Assembly (NCBI GenBank): GCA_900541015.1
Contig: UQIB01000013.1
Coordinates: forward strand, 1-62,437
Direction of reading: 5' to 3'
From: an uncultured Collinsella sp.
GTDB lineage: Bacteria > Actinomycetota > Coriobacteriia > Coriobacteriales > Coriobacteriaceae
Length of the DNA: 62,437 bases
Shown: piece after piece, positions 1 through 8,473 of the stretch
How positions within the stretch are numbered: position 1 is the first letter of the stretch
Layout: each line of letters begins with the position of its first letter
Position numbers and translations under genes: made by a program
Notes under the pieces: generated by a model
Told to the model about the DNA's origin: nothing
Databases searched by the model: none
What the model saw: only the letters and a program-made list of their open reading frames with translations

Positions 1-43
1 GATATACGCCGTGATGCGCGACCGGGTGCCCTACCGGGAGTAG
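1..43 (+). CDS. C-terminal fragment, possibly of an IS110-like transposase
   Basis: Frame 2 is open from the window edge and ends at TAG 41-43 with the residues IYAVMRDRVPYRE. A short Tyr-Arg tail of this kind resembles the C-terminus of IS110-family transposases. It is followed at 52-77 by TTGACAAAACTATAGGAAC, which resembles sequence that often lies just downstream of such transposase genes. Only 13 codons are visible, so the identification is a guess from a short motif plus context; a chance open frame is a real alternative. Confidence 0.3.
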   Translation, partial: IYAVMRDRVPYRE

Positions 44-93
44 CCCCGACGGTTGACAAAACTATAGGAACACCCAACGGCTACATAGAACAA

Positions 94-153
94 GAGTGGA
101 CAATCTCCCGGTTTGAGCCTGCATTCAAGCTCAAAGTGGGAGATTGTCCACTC
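94..153. terminator. Long intergenic hairpin downstream of pdxT
   Basis: GAGTGGACAATCTCCC (94-109) is perfectly complementary to GGGAGATTGTCCACTC (138-153). A nested second pair, TTTGAGC (112-118) and GCTCAAA (129-135), lies inside it, so the whole 60 bp folds into one long stem. It lies 25 bp beyond the pdxT stop and could end transcription from either side. No clear T-run follows on the minus strand, so it may instead be a dispersed palindromic repeat. Confidence 0.6.
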
Positions 154-178
154 TCGTTTCGTTTGTTGATTTCGATGT

Positions 179-766
179 CTACATTTGTAGGAACAGTTCG
201 TGGAGGCGGGTGTCTTCGTCGAGTTCGGGGTGAAAGGTAACGCCGAGCTGATTGCCTTGGCGGGCGGCGACGATACAGCCGTCGACTTCTGCTAGGCCCT
301 CAGCGTCGCCGTGCACTTCGACGATGCGGGGCGCGCGGATAAACGTCAGCGGCACTTCACCGTCGATGCCAGCTACCTGCCCCTTGGTTCGAAAACTGCC
401 GAGCTGCCTGCCGTAGGCATTGCGCTCAACGAGCACATCCATGGTTGCCAGGCGCGGCGTGCCCTTATCGTCATGGGCGGCAAGGTCGTGAGCCAGTAGA
501 ATCAGGCCGGCGCAGGTGCCAAGGACGGGCATGCCTTCAACAATGTGGGCACGAAGCTCCTCGAGCATGCCCAACTCATCAAGCAGCTTCCCTTGAACGG
601 TAGACTCGCCGCCGGGAAGTACCAGACGGTCAAAGTCTTGCTTCAAATCGGCCGCCTGCCTCAGCTCAATACAGTGTGCGCCAAGCTCGGATAGTCTTGC
701 CTCGTGCTCGGCAAAAGCGCCTTGGACCGCCAGCACGGCGACCGTTTGGTCTGCATAATCGCTCAT
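179..766 (-). CDS. pdxT: Pyridoxal 5'-phosphate synthase glutaminase subunit PdxT
   Basis: Glutaminase half of the DXP-independent PLP synthase. It hydrolyses glutamine and passes ammonia to PdxS. The 195-aa length is normal for the family. Class I glutaminase features are visible: the PGGEST loop at residues 51-56, the nucleophile Cys85 in GTCAGLILLA, and the His179/Glu181 pair in FHPEL near the C-terminus. The gene starts 20 bp after the pdxS stop with the ribosome site AAAGGA upstream, so the two are co-transcribed. The divergent MocR-type regulator at 1823 fits control by PLP. Confidence 0.95.
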   Translation of the reverse strand: MSDYADQTVAVLAVQGAFAEHEARLSELGAHCIELRQAADLKQDFDRLVLPGGESTVQGKLLDELGMLEELRAHIVEGMPVLGTCAGLILLAHDLAAHDDKGTPRLATMDVLVERNAYGRQLGSFRTKGQVAGIDGEVPLTFIRAPRIVEVHGDAEGLAEVDGCIVAARQGNQLGVTFHPELDEDTRLHELFLQM

Positions 767-786
767 GTGCGATCCTTTCTGCTGGA

Positions 787-1677
787 CTAGCGTCCGCGCT
801 CCTCCATGATGATCTCGATCTCGTCGGCGTTGATGCCGACCATGGCCTCGCCCAGGTCCTCCGAAAGCTCAGCGATGAGCTTGGCATCGGTGAAGTTTGC
901 CACGGCCTTGACGATGGCGGCTGCGCGCTTGGCGGGGTCGCCGCTCTTAAAGATGCCCGAGCCCACAAAGACGCCTTCGGCGCCCAGCTGCATCATTAGC
1001 GCGGCGTCGGCGGGGGTCGCTACGCCGCCGGCGGCAAAGTTCACGACGGGAAGCTTACCCGTGGCGTGGACATCGCGCACCAGCTCGACCGGAACCTGCA
1101 GCTGCTTGGCTGCCTCAAAGAGCTCGTCGTCACGCAGGGCAACAACGTCGCGGATCTGCTTTTGGATCTTGCGCATATGGCGCACAGCCTGGACGACGTC
1201 GCCCGTGCCCGGCTCGCCCTTGGTGCGGATCATCGTGGCGCCTTCGGCGACACGGCGCAGCGCCTCGCCCAGGTCGCGGGCACCGCAGACAAACGGGACG
1301 TCAAACTGGGTCTTGTCGATGTGGTAGACATCGTCGGCGGGGGAGAGAACCTCGGACTCATCGATGTAGTCAATCTCGATGGCCTGCAGGACCTGCGCCT
1401 CGACAATGTGGCCGATGCGGCACTTGGCCATAACAGGGATGGAGACGGCCTCCTGGATGCCCTTGATCATCTTGGGGTCGCTCATGCGCGAGACGCCGCC
1501 CGCGGCACGGATATCGGCCGGAATGCGCTCGAGTGCCATGACGGCGCAGGCGCCTGCCTCCTCGGCGATGCGCGCCTGCTCGGGTGTGGTGACGTCCATG
1601 ATGACGCCGCCCTTGAGCATCTGCGCGAGTTCGCGATTGAGTTTGACGCGATCGGCCTTGCTGGTCTGTTCTGCCAT
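787..1677 (-). CDS. pdxS: Pyridoxal 5'-phosphate synthase lyase subunit PdxS
   Basis: Synthase subunit that condenses ribose 5-phosphate, glyceraldehyde 3-phosphate and ammonia into PLP, acting in a 12+12 complex with PdxT. The (beta/alpha)8 protein shows the family signatures MDVTTPEQARIAEEAGA near the N-terminus, MAKCRIGH with the active-site lysine, and RTKGEPGTG with the second catalytic lysine. The frame opens upstream to 1719. I place the start at ATG 1677 (MAEQTSK) because AAGGGAG lies 6 bases before it, giving 296 aa, the usual size. It is the first gene of the pdxST operon. Confidence 0.95.
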   Translation of the reverse strand: MAEQTSKADRVKLNRELAQMLKGGVIMDVTTPEQARIAEEAGACAVMALERIPADIRAAGGVSRMSDPKMIKGIQEAVSIPVMAKCRIGHIVEAQVLQAIEIDYIDESEVLSPADDVYHIDKTQFDVPFVCGARDLGEALRRVAEGATMIRTKGEPGTGDVVQAVRHMRKIQKQIRDVVALRDDELFEAAKQLQVPVELVRDVHATGKLPVVNFAAGGVATPADAALMMQLGAEGVFVGSGIFKSGDPAKRAAAIVKAVANFTDAKLIAELSEDLGEAMVGINADEIEIIMEERGR

Positions 1678-1767
1678 GGTTGCTCCCTTGGTTGGCATGT
1701 GCATTGCTTGACGGAACATCCTATCGGGGAGCTGGGTATGGCAAAATACTCAGTTTTCGAGATAATA

Positions 1768-1811
1768 ATAAGGTCAGCTTAATACCAGATTGAACAGCTC
1801 GATAAGGTCAG
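1768..1811. promoter_or_regulatory. Direct repeats ATAAGGTCAG, probable PdxR operator
   Basis: ATAAGGTCAG occurs at 1768-1777 and again at 1802-1811, centred 34 bp apart, in the gap between divergent pdxS and the MocR-type regulator. The second copy runs into the regulator's ribosome binding site (AGGTGA). MocR/PdxR regulators are known to bind direct repeats between themselves and pdxST, so these are good operator candidates for activation of pdxST and for self-repression. The two copies are seen; their function is inferred. Confidence 0.5.
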
Positions 1812-1822
1812 GTGACAAACTC

Positions 1823-3259
1823 ATGCTTGACTACAATTTGGAAAAACGTGGTGAGGCATCGCTCTATGAGTATGTTTACCAGCAAATTCGAGATGATATT
1901 GTTGCTGGACGTATTGTGGCGGGGGAGCATCTTCCGTCTAAGCGCGCCTTTGCCAGTCATCTGGGAATCAGTGTCATTACCATCGAGAATGCATATAGCC
2001 AGTTACTTGCCGAGGGCTATATTTGCTCAAAGCCGCGGCGTGGCTACTACGCTTGCAGGCTTCCGGATGCACCGGTTTTGCCTTTGGCTTCGGAGGGCAT
2101 CGACCGAGATGCCGCCTCTGCGGGTCCCAGCGCGCATGATGTCAACGAACAGGTCGAGCGATTCGATGCACTTTCTCCTTCCGCTTTGGAGGCGGCGCGG
2201 CTTTGGCAAAGCGCGCTACGGGCGACGCTGGCATCCGAAGACGAGCGCGAAATCTTTTCGCCCGCACCGGCGCAGGGCACTGCTCGGCTGCGACGCGCAA
2301 TTGCTCACCATCTGCGCGGGACAAGGGGTATGAATGTCGACCCCAACAACATTGTTATCGGTGCGGGCGCCCAGCTGCTCGATACCATGTTGGTTCAGTT
2401 GCTTGGAGCCGACAAGGTGTATGCCGTTGAGGATCCGGGCTATTTGCGCCTGACGCTCATCTATCAGGCTATGGGCTGCGAAGTTCGACATATCCCGTTG
2501 GATGATGAGGGCGTGGACTTGAGCATTCTGCAGAAAAGCGGGACCGATGTCCTTCACCTGATGCCGTCCCATCAGTATCCGACCGGCCTTGTGACGAGCA
2601 TTGCGCATCGCTATGCGCTGCTGAGCTGGGCCGCCGAGCGACCAGGTCGGTATCTCATTGAAGATGACTTCGATTGCGAGTTTCGTCTGGCCGGCAAGCC
2701 GATTCCCGCGCTCGCGTCGATCGATGCCGCCCAGTCGGTTATTTACACCAACACGTTTTCGAAGAGCCTGTCATCGGCGTTGCGTCTAGCGTACATGGCG
2801 TTGCCCGATGAGCTAATGGAGCGGTTTAGGCGCAACCTTGGTTTTTACGCCTCGTCGGTGAGCTCTGTTGACCAGGTTGCTTTGGCGCGTTTACTGGAAT
2901 CGGGTGATTACGAGCGACATGTGAACCGCGTGCGCGTTCGTGCTCGCGAGGCGCGTGATGGCCTGATGGCGCTTGTACGGAAAGCGTTTCCAGCAGGGGA
3001 GGTCTCGATCGAGCATGCAGACGCGGGCCTTTACTGCAGCGTGGTTGCGGAGCGTGGAACGGGCGGAAGCACTTTTGCACGGGCCCTCACGCGCTCGAGC
3101 ATCCCTTTTATCGATATCGGTGACTGTTTTTGGTGTGCCGATGGCGCATCTGCCCCTGAAAGCTCAACTCATATTCTTGTCCAGTATGACGATCTGAGTC
3201 CAAAAGTACTAACTACCTTGGAATTGCAGCTAATGGGGGGCACTCTGCAATCTAAGTGA
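1823..3259 (+). CDS. pdxR: MocR/PdxR-type transcriptional regulator (GntR HTH + aminotransferase fold)
   Basis: An N-terminal GntR winged helix (about residues 10-80, VYQQIRDDIVAGRIVAGEHL) is joined to a fold-type I aminotransferase-like domain. The latter keeps NNIVIGAGAQ, EDPGY, the LIEDDFDCEFR segment and the PLP-binding lysine in NTFSKSLSSALR (about residue 314). I choose ATG 1823 over an upstream TTG because AGGTGA lies 7 bases before it; the product is 478 aa. Divergent placement from pdxST marks it as the PLP-sensing regulator of vitamin B6 synthesis. Its stop codon TGA (3257-3259) lies inside the left end of a 119-bp repeat, so the last residue is specified by the repeat. Confidence 0.88.
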   Translation: MLDYNLEKRGEASLYEYVYQQIRDDIVAGRIVAGEHLPSKRAFASHLGISVITIENAYSQLLAEGYICSKPRRGYYACRLPDAPVLPLASEGIDRDAASAGPSAHDVNEQVERFDALSPSALEAARLWQSALRATLASEDEREIFSPAPAQGTARLRRAIAHHLRGTRGMNVDPNNIVIGAGAQLLDTMLVQLLGADKVYAVEDPGYLRLTLIYQAMGCEVRHIPLDDEGVDLSILQKSGTDVLHLMPSHQYPTGLVTSIAHRYALLSWAAERPGRYLIEDDFDCEFRLAGKPIPALASIDAAQSVIYTNTFSKSLSSALRLAYMALPDELMERFRRNLGFYASSVSSVDQVALARLLESGDYERHVNRVRVRAREARDGLMALVRKAFPAGEVSIEHADAGLYCSVVAERGTGGSTFARALTRSSIPFIDIGDCFWCADGASAPESSTHILVQYDDLSPKVLTTLELQLMGGTLQSK

Positions 3260-3372
3260 GTAGACTTTTAGCACTTTGGCGACCAGGCAGTTTTGTAACA
3301 AGCTATCTACCTGCGGTTTTGAAAAGCAGGAAGACCGGCCTGCTCGGAATGTTCAAAAAAGTCTACTCACTT
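3254..3372. repeat. 119-bp palindromic-ended repeat, copy 1
   Basis: Begins AAGTGAGTAGACTTTT and ends AAAAAAGTCTACTCACTT, a 16-bp terminal inverted repeat. The conserved centre TACCTGCGG lies at offset 54. The copies at 4674 and 14394 have exactly the same length, ends and centre offset, although other internal positions differ. It supplies the stop codon of the upstream regulator gene and could act as a terminator. The structure is MITE-like, but no target-site duplication is obvious. Confidence 0.85.
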
Positions 3373-3406
3373 GCCGCGTAAAGCTTCTGCATGAGAAAAA
3401 AATGGG

Positions 3407-3472
3407 GTTTTCAACAGGGCTTCGTCCAGCTCTTGGCAAGCTTTTGGCCAGTTGGGGAGGGCTGTTGAAAAC
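3407..3472. repeat. Inverted repeat GTTTTCAACAG / CTGTTGAAAAC
   Basis: An 11-bp perfect inverted repeat, 3407-3417 and 3462-3472, separated by 44 bp, in the gap between the first 119-bp repeat and the nuclease gene. It may be another intergenic palindrome or part of the leader of the nuclease gene. Apart from this and the 119-bp repeat, 3260-3555 holds no convincing gene. Confidence 0.45.
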
Positions 3473-3555
3473 TTGGCAGTCCGTTCGGCGCCATTTTTGG
3501 TGCGTTCGCGCCAATGCGTGACTGACTGGGTTGAAATTCGTGTTTTCCTGTGCCT

Positions 3556-4683
3556 ATGAAGGATCTACTTTGTGATATATCAGCTTTTAGGTACTGGCGT
3601 TTGCCTCCTCAAGTCCGCGCTTTGTGTCCGCCGCTTCCACGACCGGAAGAAGACCGGCAGCGATATGATCTCGCCCGCAACCCGACGGCTGCGGTCGCGC
3701 TCGGTTTTCCGTTGTATACATTGGTTCGGACGAGAAACAAACGGACTTGTCCTGCCAGCATTAGGCAGCGGCTGTTTCTTGGTGAGCTCCCCAGGGAATC
3801 CGTGCTGGAAACGGAACATGGGTTTTTGGTTACGTCTCCTCTACTGACGACATTCATCATGTCGCGGCATCTGACGGATCTTCAGCTTCTTTTGGTATTG
3901 GCGGAGATGTGTGGCTTGTTTGCGGTGTGTGCCCTGCCGGCGGCACTTGAGGCGGAGCTTTCGCGTGCAATTGATTCGGGCGCGATTTCGACAACGTTCG
4001 GTTGGGTGCGCTGCCCGTCCGAGGACGGCACCGCCTCAAATTTATGGCGTCGAGACGCTTTGGTTTTGGGCGGAGACCTTGACCGTTTTTGTTCAGATGT
4101 TTGCGGGATGCGTTACGGCAATAGATTTATGGCGGTATCGCAACTCGTTCCATTGGGTGCCGCGTCGCCTTTTGAGGTCGAGGCGTATTTGCTACTTGCA
4201 CTGCCGCGATCCCTGGGAGGCGAAGGTTTTTGCGACATAGAGCTTAATGTTGAAGTGATGCTAGGCACAAGTGCTCGAGCGATTGTGGGAAAGTCCCGTG
4301 TATATATCGACCTACTTCTTTCTTCGCCGGACGGTAGGCGACAGGTGGCCATTGAATGTCAGGGAAAGGCCTCGCACGGACGCGCAGGGGATGGCTTGCG
4401 TGACGCTGACCGCATGACGGCCCTTCAGGCCATGGGCTACGATGTGCTTCTCCTTACACACAGACAGATATCGGATGAGGATAGATTCCGCGCGATCGTT
4501 AAGGCCGTATGCAGGATGCTCGATGCTGAATATCGTGATAAAAGCTCGGATGAGCAAAGGGCTGAGGCATTACTCCGGTCTGAACTATTCACTGACTGGA
4601 CAAAATTGGGAGTAATCGACGGAAAGATGCCCGCTAGACACAAAATGGCTCGATCGTGGACGGCTGCGGTTCTAAGTGAGTAG
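3556..4683 (+). CDS. Putative PD-(D/E)XK (DUF559/Vsr-like) endonuclease-fold protein
   Basis: A 375-aa protein with no confident name. From about residue 205 it has the order expected of a PD-(D/E)XK nuclease: Glu in SPFEVEAYLL (about 207-209), Asp in VYIDLLL (about 252), the pair in VAIECQGKASH (about 267 and 269-271), then ALQAMGYDVLLLTHRQI, as in DUF559/Vsr-like domains. The N-terminal half (DISAFRYWRLPPQV) is unrecognised. It could start at GTG 3550 instead. The gene is enclosed by two direct copies of the 119-bp repeat, and its stop TAG lies inside the second copy. It lacks a partner methylase. A lone mobile nuclease, or a toxin or antitoxin-like gene, are possibilities. Confidence 0.6.
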   Translation: MKDLLCDISAFRYWRLPPQVRALCPPLPRPEEDRQRYDLARNPTAAVALGFPLYTLVRTRNKRTCPASIRQRLFLGELPRESVLETEHGFLVTSPLLTTFIMSRHLTDLQLLLVLAEMCGLFAVCALPAALEAELSRAIDSGAISTTFGWVRCPSEDGTASNLWRRDALVLGGDLDRFCSDVCGMRYGNRFMAVSQLVPLGAASPFEVEAYLLLALPRSLGGEGFCDIELNVEVMLGTSARAIVGKSRVYIDLLLSSPDGRRQVAIECQGKASHGRAGDGLRDADRMTALQAMGYDVLLLTHRQISDEDRFRAIVKAVCRMLDAEYRDKSSDEQRAEALLRSELFTDWTKLGVIDGKMPARHKMARSWTAAVLSE

Positions 4684-4792
4684 ACTTTTGGCACTTTGGC
4701 GACCAAGCCGTTTTGCAACAAGTCATTTACCTGCGGCTTTATAAAGCAATATGGATGGCGTGCTCGGCAAGTTCCAAAAAGTCTACTCACTT
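4674..4792. repeat. 119-bp palindromic-ended repeat, copy 2
   Basis: Same orientation, length, terminal inverted repeat (AAGTGAGTAGACTTTT / AAAAAGTCTACTCACTT) and central TACCTGCGG (4728-4736) as copy 1. It shares much of the left interior with copy 1 (GCACTTTGGCGACCA). It overlaps the end of the nuclease gene and provides its TAG stop. Confidence 0.85.
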
Positions 4793-4860
4793 AGTTTTTG
4801 ACGAGAAGCCGATGCCGAAGGCGGTCCTATTTCAGGGCGTTAACAAGTTCGTGAGGCACG

Positions 4861-4891
4861 AAAAAGGCCCGAACCAATACGGTCCGGGCCT
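4861..4891 (-). terminator. Rho-independent terminator of the rubrerythrin gene
   Basis: On the minus strand AGGCCCGG and CGGGCCT pair around an 11-17 base loop and are followed by TTTTT, 35 bp past the rubrerythrin stop. Confidence 0.85.
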
Positions 4892-4925
4892 CATCGAGCT
4901 TGAGGTTATGTCTCAGGCGGTTGGC

Positions 4926-5486
4926 TTAGCCAAAGTAGCGCTTGAGCAGGCCGGCGAAAGCCTTGCCGTGGCGGGCCTCGTCGCGAGCCATCTCGTGCAC
5001 GGTGTCGTGGATGGCATCGAGGCCAGCGGCCTTGGCGCGCTTAGCAAGATCGGTCTTGCCGGCGGTGGCGCCGTTCTCGGCCTCAACGCGCATCTCGAGG
5101 TTCTTCTTGGTGGAGTCGGTCACGACCTCGCCCAGGAGCTCAGCGAACTTGGCGGCGTGCTCGGCCTCCTCGTGGGCAGCCTTCTCCCAGTACAGGCCGA
5201 TCTCGGGATAGCCCTCGCGATGAGCGACGCGAGCCATGGCCAGGTACATACCGACCTCGGAGCACTCACCCTCAAAGTTGGCGCGCAGGTCGGCAACGAT
5301 GTCCTCAGAGACGCCCTCCATCTTGGCGACGCCCACGACGTGCTCGGCAGCCCACTCGAGCTGGCCCTCCTCCTGCTTCAGGAAACGAGAACCGGGAACG
5401 CCGCACTGGGGGCACTTGAAGTCCTCGGGCAGCTGGTCGCCGTCGAACTCTTCCACATAACCGCAAACGGGGCAAACAAACTTCAT
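4926..5486 (-). CDS. Rubrerythrin-family peroxidase with N-terminal rubredoxin domain
   Basis: The N-terminal rubredoxin-like iron site has CPVCGY and CPQCGVPGS (residues about 5-45). It is followed by a ferritin-like diiron domain with the ExxH-type ligands in FEGECSEVGMYL, KAAHEEAEHAAKF and EMARDEARHGKAF. The rubredoxin-first order is that of reverse rubrerythrins, which reduce hydrogen peroxide in anaerobes using NADH through electron carriers. The frame opens further upstream, but ATG 5486 (MKFVCPVC) has AAAGGA at proper spacing, giving 186 aa. It is a single gene with its own terminator, in line with an oxygen-defence role in a strict anaerobe. Confidence 0.92.
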   Translation of the reverse strand: MKFVCPVCGYVEEFDGDQLPEDFKCPQCGVPGSRFLKQEEGQLEWAAEHVVGVAKMEGVSEDIVADLRANFEGECSEVGMYLAMARVAHREGYPEIGLYWEKAAHEEAEHAAKFAELLGEVVTDSTKKNLEMRVEAENGATAGKTDLAKRAKAAGLDAIHDTVHEMARDEARHGKAFAGLLKRYFG

Positions 5487-5742
5487 GATTCGATCCTTTC
5501 GATCGATGGCGATTGTGCGCTCGTCCGGTCCCGTAAGGGCCCTCTCCGGACGTGCGTCTTGACGAGTTCTATTATCCATAAATGCAACCAAATGTGAAGC
5601 CTATTAGGAATGATTTTTAATAAAACAATTTTGAGATATGAAGATGTTGATTGATTAACGGTTTGCAAGTCATATACGGACGCTGCTGAGTACAATCGGG
5701 CGAGCAAATGTTGACCTATCAACAAATGAAGGAGTTTCCTTT

Positions 5743-6963
5743 ATGCATCTAGCCCGTCGTGCCTGGTGCCGAACATATCAGACGGTTTTTCGCATTGCAT
5801 TGCCGATCCTGCCCTATACCGAGCCGCGCATTTTAGAGCATGCCGAGGATGTGCCCGTGGTGCTTCAAAAGCGCTCGATCCAGAAGGTCCTTATCGTGAC
5901 AGACCCTGGTATTGCACGTTTGGGACTCACGGCATCACTCGAGCGTGCGCTTACGGCTCAGGGGATTGGCGTTACGGTCTATGCCGAAACGCGTGCGAAC
6001 CCCACGGTCTCAAACGTGGAGGAAGCGGCGGCGCTGTATCGCGAGAACGACTGCCGGGCCATTATCGGCTTTGGCGGAGGATCAGCCATGGACTGCGCCA
6101 AGGGCGTGGGCGCACGCATCGCGCAGCCAAACAAGCCCATCAACAAGATGCGCGGCCTGTTGAGGATTCATCGTCGCCTACCGCTGCTTATTGCGGTTCC
6201 CACTACCGCCGGTACGGGAAGCGAAGTCACGCTCGCGGCGGTTATCACCGATGACGAGACGCACTACAAATACCCTATTAACGACTTTGTGCTCATCCCG
6301 CGCTTTGCGGTGCACGACCCCGAGTTTACGCGCGGTCTGCCCGCCTCCATTACGGGGCAAACGGGCATGGACGCCCTGACGCATGCCGTCGAGGCCTTTA
6401 TCGGACGAAGCACCACGCCCTATACGCGCAAGATGGCGCGACAAGCGGTTCAACTCATCCACGACAATTTGCTCGAGGCCTATGAGCATGGCGATGACAT
6501 GCGTGCGCGTCGCAATATGCTTTCGGCGGCGTATAAGGCGGGCGTTGCGTTTACCCGCTCCTATGTCGGATATGTGCATGCCATCGCGCACAGTCTGGGC
6601 GGCCGATACGGAATTCCGCACGGTTTGGCCAACGCGATCATCCTGCCGCACATGCTTCGCGCTTATGGTGACGCCGCCGCCCCCAAGCTTGCCGATCTTG
6701 CTCGCATGGCTGGCATTGCGCCGGCTACCGCGCAGGACAGTCTTGCGGCCGAGGCCTTTATCGATTGGGTCGACCGCATGAACGAGGCCCTGGGAATCCC
6801 CAAATATGTCTCGGGTATTCGCCGCTCCGATATTCCGCAAATGGCGGCCCATGCCGATGCCGAGGCCAATCCGCTATACCCCGTTCCGCTTCTAATGGAC
6901 CGCTTGGAGCTCGAGCATATGTACGAAGTCGTTGCGGGTGGTATGTTTGAGGACGAGAATTAG
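5743..6963 (+). CDS. Iron-containing alcohol dehydrogenase
   Basis: A 406-aa group III (Fe-dependent) alcohol dehydrogenase. It shows the NAD(P)-binding GGGSAMDCAKG, the PTTAGTGSEVT segment, and metal ligands in TGMDALTHAVEAF, HAIAHSLGG and IPHGLANAIILPH. It probably interconverts an alcohol and an aldehyde with NAD(P)H. The aldehyde dehydrogenase gene begins 8 bp downstream behind AGGAGG, so the two form an operon able to oxidise an alcohol to an acid or to run the reverse. The substrate is unknown. The first ~20 residues before ALPILPYTEPRI look like an extra leader, and a later start is possible. Confidence 0.9.
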   Translation: MHLARRAWCRTYQTVFRIALPILPYTEPRILEHAEDVPVVLQKRSIQKVLIVTDPGIARLGLTASLERALTAQGIGVTVYAETRANPTVSNVEEAAALYRENDCRAIIGFGGGSAMDCAKGVGARIAQPNKPINKMRGLLRIHRRLPLLIAVPTTAGTGSEVTLAAVITDDETHYKYPINDFVLIPRFAVHDPEFTRGLPASITGQTGMDALTHAVEAFIGRSTTPYTRKMARQAVQLIHDNLLEAYEHGDDMRARRNMLSAAYKAGVAFTRSYVGYVHAIAHSLGGRYGIPHGLANAIILPHMLRAYGDAAAPKLADLARMAGIAPATAQDSLAAEAFIDWVDRMNEALGIPKYVSGIRRSDIPQMAAHADAEANPLYPVPLLMDRLELEHMYEVVAGGMFEDEN

Positions 6964-6971
6964 GAGGGTCC

Positions 6972-8351
6972 ATGAACACCGAGGAAATTGTGCGCATCGT
7001 CGGCGATCAGCGCGCCTACTTTAAGACGCACGCTACGTTTGATGTCGATGCTCGACGTCGCGCGCTCGTGAGTTTACGCGATGCGGTGCGGGCCCACGAG
7101 GCCGATATTGCCCATGCGCTCAAGACCGATTTGGGGAAGTCGCATGACGAGGCTTATATGTGCGAGATCGGCACGTCGCTTTCCGAGATTCGACATCAGA
7201 TCGCTCACGTGGCTCGGTGGAGTCGTCCGCGCCTGCGTCCGTGCGATCTCGCTAACGCCGTGAGCGTGTGCAAAACACAAGCCGTGCCCTATGGCGTCAC
7301 GCTCATCATGGCTCCGTGGAACTACCCGTTTTTGCTAACACTCGAGCCGCTCGCCGGCGCCCTTGCCGCGGGCAATACCGTGGTCATCAAGCCGAGTGCC
7401 TATGCTCCGGCATCGAGCGCGGTGCTCAAGCAAATCTGTGAAGAGGCATTTGATCCGCGCCTGGTGACGGTTGTCGAGGGCGGGCGCGCCGAGAACGAAG
7501 CGTTGCTCGATGAGTGCTGGGACAAGATCTTCTTTACCGGTAGCGTTCCGGTCGGCAAGCTCGTCATGGAGCGCGCAAGTAAAAACCTTACGCCCGTGAC
7601 GCTTGAGCTGGGCGGAAAGAGTCCCTGTATTGTGGATGCGACGGCAAACTTGAAGGTTGCGGCACGGCGTATCGCCTTTGGTAAGTGGCTCAACGTGGGG
7701 CAGACCTGCGTGGCGCCCGACTACCTGCTGGTCGATGCGCGCGTGCACGACGAGCTGCTGGACCTTATCAAGGAGGAGGCCCGCCGTATGTTTGGCGAGC
7801 ATCCGCTCGATAACGAGGACTACGGGCATATCGTCAACGCCAAGCATTTTGCGCGCGTACGCGGGCTGATCGACCCCGATAAGGTTGTGCTTGGAGGCAC
7901 GGCGCGCGAGTCGTCGCTCAAGATCGAGCCGACGATTTTGGACGGCGTGACCCCCGATGACGCCGTGATGCAGGAGGAGATTTTCGGCCCCATCTTGCCG
8001 GTGCTGACGTTTGAGAGCCTAGACGAGGCCGAAGCGTTTATTACGGATCGTCCGACGCCGCTGGCCCTGTATATCTTTAGCCAGGATCGTGCGGTTCAGC
8101 AACGCTTTGTGCGCTACGTGCCCTTTGGCGGCGGCTGCGTCAACGACACCATCATGCACTTGGCTACGAGCCATATGGGCTTTGGCGGCATGGGCGCGAG
8201 CGGTATGGGGCAGTACCATGGCCGCGAGAGCTTCGATACGTTTAGCCACAAGAAGAGCATCGTGAACAAGGCAACCTGGCTGGACGTGCCGTTTCGGTAT
8301 GCGCCCTACGCAAGCTGGAAGCACAAATTCGTGCGCATGTTTGTGCATTAG
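6972..8351 (+). CDS. Aldehyde dehydrogenase (NAD(P)+)
   Basis: A 459-aa class 3-like aldehyde dehydrogenase. It shows APWNYPF (about 114-120), the cofactor-region GNTVVIKPS, FTGSVPVGK, the general base Glu212 in LELGGKSPCIV, the nucleophile Cys246 in NVGQTCVAPD and EEIFGPILPV. The length matches short ALDHs that use medium-chain or aromatic aldehydes. AGGAGG precedes ATG 6972, and the gene lies immediately after the alcohol dehydrogenase, its presumed partner. No bacterial microcompartment genes are nearby. Confidence 0.93.
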   Translation: MNTEEIVRIVGDQRAYFKTHATFDVDARRRALVSLRDAVRAHEADIAHALKTDLGKSHDEAYMCEIGTSLSEIRHQIAHVARWSRPRLRPCDLANAVSVCKTQAVPYGVTLIMAPWNYPFLLTLEPLAGALAAGNTVVIKPSAYAPASSAVLKQICEEAFDPRLVTVVEGGRAENEALLDECWDKIFFTGSVPVGKLVMERASKNLTPVTLELGGKSPCIVDATANLKVAARRIAFGKWLNVGQTCVAPDYLLVDARVHDELLDLIKEEARRMFGEHPLDNEDYGHIVNAKHFARVRGLIDPDKVVLGGTARESSLKIEPTILDGVTPDDAVMQEEIFGPILPVLTFESLDEAEAFITDRPTPLALYIFSQDRAVQQRFVRYVPFGGGCVNDTIMHLATSHMGFGGMGASGMGQYHGRESFDTFSHKKSIVNKATWLDVPFRYAPYASWKHKFVRMFVH

Positions 8352-8473
8352 AATCAGATGGCGTAGCGACAAACGGTCGAAAGGCGCAGGCAGGATGAAT
8401 TTGTGTCCGCACGAGTTCGTAGACTTCTCAATAAGGTTAAGCGCCGGTTTATCTGGCCGTTAGGGGAGTTGCT

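Noticed and set aside
3254..4792. Classical composite transposon
   Set aside because: The two flanking copies have inverted-repeat ends but carry no transposase, and no target-site duplication is seen.
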